Shown piece after piece: positions 55,475 through 64,000 of a DNA stretch of 64,000 nt. A program made the position numbers and the translations under genes. The notes below the pieces were generated by a model that did no database searches, had not been told where the DNA came from, and saw only the letters and a list, made by a program, of their open reading frames with translations. The stretch is from Physella acuta (lineage: Eukaryota > Mollusca > Gastropoda > Physidae). Numbering within the stretch: the stretch's first letter is position 1; every line of letters starts with the position of its first letter. The DNA is taken from NCBI RefSeq assembly GCF_028476545.1, contig NW_026732580.1:317001-381000 (forward strand), read 5' to 3'.

Positions 55475-57735
55475 TGAGATTCGAGGGTCGTAAACCATCT
55501 AATCATTTAGTGGTCTGGGCCAGGGATATTGTAAATATGAGATCCGAGGGTCGTAAACCATCTAATCATTTAGTGGTCTGGGCCAGGGATATTGTAAATA
55601 TGAGATCCGAGGGCCGTAAACCATCTAATCATTTAGTGGTCTGGGCCAGGGATATTGTAAATATGAGATCCGAGGGTCGTAAACCATCTAATCATTTAGT
55701 GGTCTGGGCCAGGGATATTGTAAATATGAGATCCGAGGGTCGTAAACCATCTAATCATTTAGTGGTCTGGGCCAGGGATATTGTAAATATGAGATCCGAG
55801 GGCCGTAAACCATCTAATCATTTAGTGGTCTGGGCTAGGGATATTGTAAATATGAGATCCGAGGGTCGTAAACCATCTAATCATTTAGTGGTCTGGGCCA
55901 GGGATATTGTAAATATGAGATCCGAGGGTCGTAAACCATCTAATCATTTAGTGGTCTGGGCCAGGGATATTGTAAATATGAGATCCGAAGGCCGTAAACC
56001 ATCTAATCATTTAGTGGTCTGGGCCAGGGATATTGTAAATATGAGATCCGAGGGCCGTAAACCATCTAATCATTTAGTGGTCTGGGCTAGGGATATTGTA
56101 AATATGAGATCCGAGGGTCGTAAACCATCTAATCATTTAGTGGTCTGGGCCAGGGATATTGTAAATATGAGATCCGAGGGCCGTAAACCATCTAATCATT
56201 TAGTGGTCTGGGCCAGGGATATTGTAAATATGAGATCCGAGGGCCGTAAACCATCTAATCATTTAGTGGTCTGGCCAGGGATATTGTAAATATGAGAACC
56301 GAGGGTCGTAAACCATCTAATCATTTAGTGGTCTGGGCCAGGGATATTGTAAATATGAGATCCGAGGGTCGTAAACCATCTAATCATTTAGTGGTCTGGG
56401 CCAGGGATATTGTAAATATGAGATCCGAGGGCCGTAAACCATCTAATCATTTAGTGGTCTGGGCTAGGGATATTGTAAATATGAGATCCGAGGGTCGTAA
56501 ACCATCTAATCATTTAGTGGTCTGGGCCAGGGATATTGTAAATATGAGATCCGAGGGTCGTAAACCATCTAATCATTTAGTGGTCTGGGCCAGGGATATT
56601 GTAAATATGAGATCCGAAGGCCGTAAACCATCTAATCATTTAGTGGTCTGGGCCAGGGATATTGTAAATATGAGATCCGAGGGCCGTAAACCATCTAATC
56701 ATTTAGTGGTCTGGGCTAGGGATATTGTAAATATGAGATCCGAGGGTCGTAAACCATCTAATCATTTAGTGGTCTGGGCCAGGGATATTGTAAATATGAG
56801 ATCCGAGGGCCGTAAACCATCTAATCATTTAGTGGTCTGGGCCAGGGATATTGTAAATATGAGATCCGAGGGCCGTAAACCATCTAATCATTTAGTGGTC
56901 TGGCCAGGGATATTGTAAATATGAGAACCGAGGGTCGTAAACCATCTAATCATTTAGTGGTCTGGGCCAGGGATATTGTAAATATGAGATCCGAAGGCCG
57001 TAAACCATCTAATCATTTAGTGGTCAGGGCCAGGGATATTGTAAATATGAGATCCGAAGGCCGTAAACCATCTAATCATTTAGTGGTCTGGGCCAGGGAT
57101 ATTGTAAATATGAGATCCGAAGGCCGTAAACCATCTAATCATTTAGTGGTCTGGGCCAGGGATATTGTAAATATGAGATCCGAGGGCCGTAAACCATCTA
57201 ATCATTTAGTGGTCTGGGCCAGGGATATTGTAAATATGAGATCCGAGGGTCGTAAACCATCTAATCGTTTAGTGGTCTGGGCCAGGGATATTGTAAATAT
57301 GAGATCCGAGGGTCGTAAACCATCTAATCATTTAGTGGTCTGGGCTAGGGATATTGTAAATATGAGATCCGAGGGTCGTAAACCATCTAATCATTTAGTG
57401 GTCTGGGCCAGGGATATTGTAAATATGAGATCCGAGGGTCGTAAACCATCTAATCATTTAGTGGTCTGGGCCAGGGATATTGTAAATATGAGATCCGAGG
57501 GCCGTAAACCATCTAATCATTTAGTGGTCTGGGCTAGGGATATTGTAAATATGAGATCCGAGGGTCGTAAACCATCTAATCATTTAGTGGTCTGGGCCAG
57601 GGATATTGTAAATATGAGATCCGAGGGTCGTAAACCATCTAATCATTTAGTGGTCTGGGCCAGGGATATTGTAAATATGAGATCCGAGGGTCGTAAACCA
57701 TCTAATCGTTTAGTGGTCTGGGCCAGGGATATTGG
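55475..57735. repeat. Minisatellite, 63-bp unit, about 36 copies, with 629-bp higher-order repeat
   Basis: Units begin aatatgagatccgagggtcg and include aaaccatctaatcatttagt and ggtctgggccagggatattg. The unit encodes 21 residues (core MRSEGRKPSNHLVVW) without stops, so the plus strand is open over most of the array. A one-base-shorter unit occurs at 56271 and again at 56900, exactly 629 bp apart and followed both times by the same gagaaccgag variant, showing duplication of a ten-unit block. Units within the array are about 97-100 percent alike. Confidence 0.97.
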
Positions 57736-58179
57736 CCAGATAAATCTCTACAGCGGTCCTGGCGCGGGCCTCTCTCCCAGCCCCTGGTGTAGCACACATC
57801 TAACATGTGGGGAGGACTGGACATGTGGGGAGGGCTGGGACCACTCTGGGTGTCCTATAGAGATACAACTGTACACTTAGCAGTGAATGTGGGGGGGGGG
57901 GGGGGTGCTTAACGTGTTTACAGTTAACATGGAATGTGTGATAGACATGTTACATCTAAACTTGATTGTACTGCTACATTTAAACGTGTTGTTTCTTATT
58001 ATAAACAATCTAAGCAAGTTATATCTAAGCTTGCTATTCATGCAGAGTCCTGGAAATTACCCCCCCCCCCCCGTCGATTACCATCGCTCAATCACCCTGG
58101 ATCAATTGCCCCCCCCCCCCCCCCCCGGGTAATTGTCCCCCCCCCTCTAGAATACATATGATACCTATCTCTATACATA
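57736..58179. other. Spacer with G and C tracts
   Basis: G tract at about 57890-57905, C tracts at about 58060-58072, 58109-58126 and 58137-58145. No gene supported. Confidence 0.45.
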
Positions 58180-58400
58180 TCCATCTACATATCCAGATCC
58201 CTATCCCTAATCATAGTCCTGTCTCTAACCATATCCTTATACATTTTGCTTAACTTATCCCAAACCATAAACCTAATCATCTTGCTAACCTAACCATAAC
58301 TCTATTCATATCCTTTACCAGTACATATTCCTATATTTATCTCTGTCCTTATCTCTATCTCTATCTCTATCCCTAACCTATCCCTATCCTCATCTCTAAT
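58160..58400. repeat. Degenerate short-unit repeat (tatccctatctc-like)
   Basis: A run of loosely repeated 6-12 bp words such as atccctaa, atctctatc and aaccataa. Low complexity, pyrimidine-rich. Confidence 0.7.
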
Positions 58401-58997
58401 TGACGGGTGTAATTTGACGTGAGGGGGGTGTCCTTTTGAATTATTTTTTTGGAAAGGGTAATGTACGCAACATGGGGCGATTGGTCTTGAGGGTGGGGGT
58501 CACTAATGAAGGGGGAGGGGTGGGGGGTAGTGACTTGTCATCTGTCGTTCTATACCAGAGTGTGTCATCTGATGCGACCAACGGCTTTAGTAGCGTTACG
58601 GTTGGTGTTGCGTGAGTCATGTGTTACATTTACGGAATGTTCTGGGTGAGTTGCCCAGCAAGTTACAATATGCTACATTTATTAAACATGCAAAGACTAA
58701 CCGACAATATTGTCGTCATGTTAACGATACAAAGTAAAAAAAAAAACTTCCAGCCACTAACATAATATCTTTTTATTCGCGAGTATTTGGTTCCTAGAGA
58801 CATACAATTATATACACATTTCAAATAACAATATAGTACATCAATGTTTTTTAAAATATGGTCTGGAGTATTAATCGTTGATAGGGTATGGCATAAAATT
58901 ACATGATCACGTGATGCGTGTTTATTCAAATGTTTGGATGGTGTTAAAGTAAACACATCAAATATCCTAAGTCTTCCTGACCAGCGGCCATCAGGAT
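58401..58997. other. Spacer downstream of the GPCR-side minisatellite
   Basis: No coding signal that I trust; a 126-codon minus-strand frame at 58663-59043 begins inside the minisatellite and has no known domain. Some or all of it might belong to the 3' untranslated region of the GPCR gene. Confidence 0.35.
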
Positions 58998-59865
58998 AGC
59001 CGCCCAGCGTCCACCTAGACCTAGACAGTCGCCCAGCGTCCACCTAGACCTAGACAGTCGCCCAGCGTCCACCTAGACCTAGACAGTCGCCCAGCGTCCA
59101 CCTAGACCTAGACAGTCGCCCAGCGTCCACCTAGAACTAGACAGTCGCCCAGCGTCCACCTAGACATAGACAGTCGCCCAGCGTCCACCTAGACCTAGAC
59201 AGTCGCCCAGCGTCCACCTAGACATAGACAGTCGCCCAGCGTCCACCTAGACCTAGACAGTCGCCCAGCGTCCACCTAGACCTAGACAGTCGCCCAGCGT
59301 CCACCTAGACATAGACAGTCGCCCAGCGTCCACCTAGACCTAGACAGTCGCCCAGCGTCCACCTAGACCTAGACAGTCGCCCAGCGTCCACCTAGACATA
59401 GACAGTCGCCCAGCGTCCACCTAGACCTAGACAGTCGCCCAGCGTCCACCTAGACCTAGACAGTCGCCCAGCGTCCACCTAGACATAGACAGTCGCCCAG
59501 CGTCCACCTAGACCTAGACAGTCGCCCAGCGTCCACCTAGACCTAGACAGTCGCCCAGCGTCCACCTAGACCTAGACAGTCGCCCAGCGTCCACCTAGAC
59601 ATAGACAGTCGCCCAGCGTCCACCTAGACCTAGACAGTCGCCCAGCGTCCACCTAGACCTAGACAGTCGCCCAGCGTCCACCTAGACCTAGACAGTCGCC
59701 CAGCGTCCACCTAGACCTAGACAGTCGCCCAGCGTCCACCTAGACCTAGACAGTCGCCCAGCGTCCACCTAGACCTAGACAGTCGCCCAGCGCCCACCTA
59801 GACCTAGACAGTCGCCCAGCGTCCACCTAGACCTAGACAGTCGCCCAGCGTCCACCTAGACAGCC
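58998..59865. repeat. Minisatellite, 29-bp unit, about 30 copies, just after the GPCR stop codon
   Basis: Unit cagtcgcccagcgtccacct plus agacctaga, with an agacataga variant at regular places. It ends about 20 bp from the GPCR stop on the minus strand, so it would lie in the 3' untranslated region if the transcript continues. Confidence 0.96.
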
Positions 59866-59884
59866 ACCCAGGGTCCATTGGCCG

Positions 59885-61624
59885 TTATCTCCTGGGCCTT
59901 GGGCTGGTGGCCCCCGACTGTAAGCCAACCAGGCGCTTGAAGGCCGCCTTAAAGTCGTCGTTAAAGAGCGTGTAGAGGACGGGGTTGAGGCTGGAGTTGA
60001 CGTAGCCCAGCCAGATGATGGCGGCCACAAAGTGCTGGTTCATGTCGCACGTCAGACACACGCTCCGGAGGATGTACATGAAGAGGAAGGGCATCCAGCA
60101 GACGCAGAAGCAGGCCATGATGAGCAGCATCCGCTTGGTGGCGCGCTGTTCCCTCAGCTCGAACCGCCGCTTCATGCTCAGCGTCATCCGCTGGTTCCTC
60201 GCCAGCCCCGGCATGTTGCACGGCAGGGACCGGCGCGGAATGACGGACCGGCTGCCGGTCTCGTCCATGTCGATGGTCAAGACGTTGGCGCTCTTGCTGC
60301 GGTGACAGACGGGCGGTATCAGAAACTCGTCGGATACGTCCGTCGGGCTGGTTGGTGAACTTATATTATGGCTGTTGCGTCGGGCTAACTCTGTGATGGC
60401 GTTGGTCGTGCCGTTTTCTTTTCCTGTTTCGTTCGGCAGGGCGAAGCTGTTGCTCCTAACAGAAGTCAGTTTTAGCGGGTATGTGTTGTCGTATACATTC
60501 GAATGTTTGTGACACGTCTTATACACAGTCGAATGATTGGGACATGTCCTGTCGTACACAGTCGAATGATTGTGACCGTTAAAAGGCGAAACATGGCATT
60601 CAGCAGGGAATAGAGCCAGCAGTTGATCCGTTTCTATCTTAGTTTCACTTTCCCCATCCAGCAGTGTGGAGCTGTCGGCTGCCACCGACACGAGGGTCGT
60701 GTTGGTAGCGTCACGAGCCACGCCGCTGAGCTCCTCGGGTGACGGTTCTCTGATGGCCGGGCACCGCTTGTGTCGGGGCCGGTGGGCGTTGATCCGCTTC
60801 TTGGCGCCCCGCGACTGGTTGTGTAGGACCACGAATATGCGGACGTACATGAAAGCCATGAGGATGGCGGGAATGATGAAAGATCCCATGGACGAGTACA
60901 GGACGTAGCTGCTGGAGGTAAACAGGATGCACTCGTAGCGGCGGATTCTGGGATTGAAGGAGAAAAAACTAGGGATCATATGTTGCCAGCCAATGAACGG
61001 CGCGAAGGAAATAATAATGGAAAATATCCAGACAAACACAATACATCCCACGGCTTTTTTCACGGATCGTTGGTCGTGGTACCAGACCGGGTAGACGGTT
61101 GCCAGGTAACGGTCGAAAGCCACGGTGCACAAGCCCCATATGGAGGCGGTGCAGTAGAGTACATCGACACACAGCCACATGGTACAGGTGGCCTCGCCAA
61201 ACACCCAGTAGCCCAGCAGGTCGTGGCCAGTCGATATGGGCAGCACGGTGATGGCCAGCAGGAGGTCGCTGATGGCCAAGTTCCCGATCAGACAGTTGGA
61301 CATGGTCCGGAGGGTCCCGTACCGGCAGAGTGCCAGCAGCACCAGCAGGTTGCCCAGGATGGTCCACAGCGTGATGAGGGAGAGCACCAGCGCCACCGCC
61401 ACGAAGACAGCCACCGAGTGGTAGCGGGTGGAGCAGACCGGTTGCACCAGCTGCCACCCGCCCGTCCAGTTGGTCCCGCACACCCAGCTGCTCGCGTTCC
61501 CAGCTACGTCATCGCTGCTGGGGGTCAGAGGTGAATCCCTGACACTGTGATTAGCGCCAGATGATTGGTTTACCAGCGCGAGTAGGCTGTAGGGCGTCAT
61601 CAGCAAGGTGCCAGGGTAGCCCAA
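59885..61624 (-). CDS. Class A GPCR, biogenic-amine receptor-like, single coding exon
   Basis: 579 residues with seven membrane helices. N-terminus has four NxS/T sites (N19, N25, N43, N52). TM1 has GN (91-92), TM2 NLAISD (115-120), TM3 starts after C147 and carries D154, the position that binds the amine in aminergic receptors, and ends DRY (171-173). C232 in extracellular loop 2 can pair with C147. TM5 (about 240-265) reads YSSMGSFIIP. The third intracellular loop is very long (about 230 residues). TM6 has CWMP (509-512) and TM7 NPVLY (547-551), followed by a short tail ending SPRPRR. The long loop and short tail resemble D2-, alpha-adrenergic- and octopamine-type receptors, often Gi/Gq coupled; the exact ligand cannot be told. 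GC-rich codon use contrasts with the AT-rich genes at left. It is antisense to INPP5F and downstream of its last visible exon. The start used is the first ATG of the frame. Confidence 0.93.
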   Translation of the reverse strand: MGYPGTLLMTPYSLLALVNQSSGANHSVRDSPLTPSSDDVAGNASSWVCGTNWTGGWQLVQPVCSTRYHSVAVFVAVALVLSLITLWTILGNLLVLLALCRYGTLRTMSNCLIGNLAISDLLLAITVLPISTGHDLLGYWVFGEATCTMWLCVDVLYCTASIWGLCTVAFDRYLATVYPVWYHDQRSVKKAVGCIVFVWIFSIIISFAPFIGWQHMIPSFFSFNPRIRRYECILFTSSSYVLYSSMGSFIIPAILMAFMYVRIFVVLHNQSRGAKKRINAHRPRHKRCPAIREPSPEELSGVARDATNTTLVSVAADSSTLLDGESETKIETDQLLALFPAECHVSPFNGHNHSTVYDRTCPNHSTVYKTCHKHSNVYDNTYPLKLTSVRSNSFALPNETGKENGTTNAITELARRNSHNISSPTSPTDVSDEFLIPPVCHRSKSANVLTIDMDETGSRSVIPRRSLPCNMPGLARNQRMTLSMKRRFELREQRATKRMLLIMACFCVCWMPFLFMYILRSVCLTCDMNQHFVAAIIWLGYVNSSLNPVLYTLFNDDFKAAFKRLVGLQSGATSPRPRR

Positions 61625-61644
61625 TTACCCATACTTGCACGTGC

Positions 61645-61860
61645 AAGTTCGCGGTTTAGGCTCAGTCTTAAGTTAGTCATTCAGCTTTGGTCTGGTAGCA
61701 CATATGTAAACTAGTCATTCAGCTTGAGACCATGTAGCACAGACGCAAGTTAGTCATTCAGCTTGGTCAGGTAGCACATATGTAAACTAGTTATTCAGCT
61801 TTGACCATGTAGCACAGACGTAAGTTCGTCATTCACATAGGTAAATTAGTCATTTAGCGT
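61645..61860. repeat. Tandem repeat, about 55-60 bp unit, 4 copies, upstream of the GPCR
   Basis: Words gttagtcattcagctt, gtagcacatatgtaaact and gtagcacagacg recur. It lies immediately upstream of the GPCR start, in the presumed 5' UTR or promoter. Confidence 0.8.
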
Positions 61861-62230
61861 GCCGAGAAACTTGAAGCACTTGACTTGTCCTGGAACATAA
61901 AAAATAAAAATAAGAGATTATATCAATAAGTGTATTAATATCCGCCCCCGCCCCTATACGTTTCCTTATATTGCTGCATAGTAAAATATGATCCAGCACA
62001 AATCCTGTAGGCTATAAAAAGTTTCTCCACGTTAACAGGCTAATACATTTCTAATTAAGCGAGTTAATTTTTGGTCCATTTTAAAACAATTAGCCTGCAA
62101 TCAACGGACCTTTACATTAGCCCTGCTCATTATTTCTATAAAAAAAAGGACGAACATTTTAAAATTGAGCCGGTAATTTATAGAGACAAAAAGCAACAGC
62201 TGGTTCTGTGGTTTACGCTTGCTCTGTTAC
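61861..62230. other. AT-rich spacer upstream of the GPCR
   Basis: No coding signal. Could include GPCR promoter sequence; no element identified. Confidence 0.4.
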
Positions 62231-62231
62231 C

Positions 62232-63745
62232 AAGGGCAGTTTTGATATCTTTAGGACATATTCGATATCTTTAGGACAGATTCGATATCTTTAGGACAGA
62301 TTCGATATCTTTAGGACAGATTCGATATCTTTAGGACAGATTCGATATCTTTAGGACAGATTCGATATCTTTAGGACAGATTCGATATCTTTAGGACATA
62401 TTTTTTCTTTAGGACAGATTCAATATTTTTAGGACAGATTCGATATCTTTAGGACAGATTCGATATCTTTAGGACAGATTCGATATCTTTAGTACAGATT
62501 CGATATCTTTAGAACATATTTTTGTCTTAAGGACAGATTCGATATCTTTAGGACATATTTTTGTCTTAAGGACAGATTCGATATCTTTAGGACATATTTT
62601 TGTCTTAAGGACAGATTCGATATCTTTAGGACATATTTTTCTTAAGGACAGTTTTGATATCTTTAGGACAGATTTGATGTCTTCAGGACAGATTCGATAT
62701 CTTTAGGACATATTTTTGTCTTAAGGACAGATTCGATATCTTTAGGACAGATTCGATATCGTTAGGACAGATTCGATATCTTAAGGACAGTTTTGATATC
62801 TTTAGGACAGATTCGATATCTTTAGGACATATTTTATATCTTTAGGACATATTTTTATCTTAAGGACAGATTTGATATCTTTAGGACATATTTTTTTCTT
62901 AAGGAAAGATTTGATATCTTTAGGACAGATTTGACATCTTTAGGACACATTCGATATCTTTAGGACAGATTCGATATCTTTAGGACAGATTCGATATCTT
63001 TAGGACATATTTTTTTCTTAAGGACAGATTGATATCTTTAGGACATATTCGATATCTTTAGGACAGATTCGATATCTTTAGGACAGATTCGATATCTTTA
63101 GGACAGTTTTGATATCTTTAGGACATATTTTATATCTTTAGGACATATTTTTATCTTAAGGACATATTTGATATCTTTAGGACAGTTTTGATATCTTTAG
63201 GACATATTTTATATCTTTAGGACATATTTTTATCTTAAGGACATATTTGATATCTTTAGGACAGTTTTGATATCTTTAGGACAGATTCGATATCTTTAGG
63301 ACATATTTTTATCTTAAGGACATATTTGATATCTTTAGGACAGTTTTGATATCTTTAGGACATATTTTATATCTTTAGGACATATTTTTATCTTAAGGAC
63401 ATATTTGATATCTTTAGGACAGTTTTGATATCTTTAGGACATATTTTATATCTTTAGGACATATTTTTATCTTAAGGACAGTTTTGATATCTTTAGGACA
63501 TATTTTTGTCTTAAGGACAGATCCGATATCTTTAGGACATATTTTTGTCTTAAGGACAGATCCGATATCTTTAGGACATATTTTTGTCTTAAGGACAGAT
63601 CCGATATCTTTAGGACATATTTTTGTCTTAAGGACAGATTCGATATCTTTAGGACATATTATTGTCTTAAGAACAGATTCAATATCTTTAGAACATATTT
63701 TTGTCTTAAGGACAGATTTGATATCTTAAGGACACATTTTTTTAT
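62232..63745. repeat. Minisatellite, 20-bp unit with composite 39-40 bp blocks
   Basis: Basic unit gatatctttaggacagattc. From about 62500 on, composite units with tttttgtcttaaggacag alternate, and near 63110-63480 a four-part block repeats about four times. Plus-strand frames over the composite part are repeat products. Confidence 0.96.
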
Positions 63746-64000
63746 CATTATGCGACTTTGGAGAGATTTGTTATCTGCTAGTGTCAGTACTAATGTGTGG
63801 AATCCAAAGTTTGTTCTCTCTCGAAAAACTATTCACTTTCTGTCTTAAAAGTGTTCTGTTTTCATGACATGGGATGTAAACGGTAGCAAAAACATTTATC
63901 ATAATTATATTTGCTTGACATAAATTGTATGGCTATGTTGACACACAGGGAATGTCATTGACAGCTGGGGATATTTATGACAATGTCAGCAATCAATTTT
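63746..64000. other. Window end, no gene seen
   Basis: Ordinary AT-rich sequence with no frame or repeat of note. Confidence 0.4.

Noticed and set aside
55459-57880. Three consecutive plus-strand frames with a 21-residue repeat as a gene
   Set aside because: Unit length divisible by three without stops explains them; kept as a repeat with a finding rather than called as coding.
59961-61534. Several open frames antisense or shifted within the GPCR
   Set aside because: GC-rich coding DNA leaves other frames open; only the 579-residue frame has family motifs.

Overview
The window is animal nuclear DNA: spliced genes with GT-AG introns, AT-rich spacers, many tandem repeats and mobile elements. 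The two spliced genes match metazoan SARNP (CIP29) and INPP5F (SAC2). Their sequences, together with frequent runs of CTAGATCTAGA and AGGCCTA, suggest a mollusc, perhaps a euthyneuran snail. That placement is an impression from pattern only.

Layout. 1-9.5 kb: AT-rich DNA with no gene I can support, holding several small repeat arrays. 9.75-19.29 kb: complete SARNP on the minus strand, ten exons, 253 residues; its large first intron carries a decayed transposon-like ORF cluster (about 15.0-17.4 kb). 19.29-19.73 kb: a 438-bp divergent promoter interval. 19.73-26.17 kb: the first nine exons of INPP5F on the plus strand, which cover the N-terminal and early Sac domain only. The exons for the catalytic core were not found in the remaining 37.8 kb. 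INPP5F intron 1 holds a TIR element with another element inserted in it, and a decayed LINE fragment. 26.2-46.4 kb: no host gene seen; this part has interspersed repeats, two nested Helitron-like elements (35.3-37.7 kb) and a long series of minisatellites. 46.46-53.35 kb: a complete-looking Ty3/Gypsy LTR retrotransposon on the minus strand with integrase encoded ahead of reverse transcriptase (Gmr1-like order) and almost identical LTRs. 53.3-59.9 kb: TA microsatellites, a 2.3-kb array of 63-bp units and an array of 29-bp units. 59.89-61.62 kb: a single-exon class A GPCR of biogenic-amine type on the minus strand. 62.2-63.7 kb: an array of 20-bp units.

There is no operon-like logic here. SARNP (nuclear mRNA export factor) and INPP5F (phosphoinositide phosphatase) share a divergent promoter region but no known pathway. 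The GPCR either lies inside a very long INPP5F intron or beyond a truncated INPP5F. The most striking features are the Gmr1-type element, the Helitron nest with a recoverable empty site, the uncharacterised transposon ORFs in SARNP intron 1, and about 12 kb of unrelated minisatellites.
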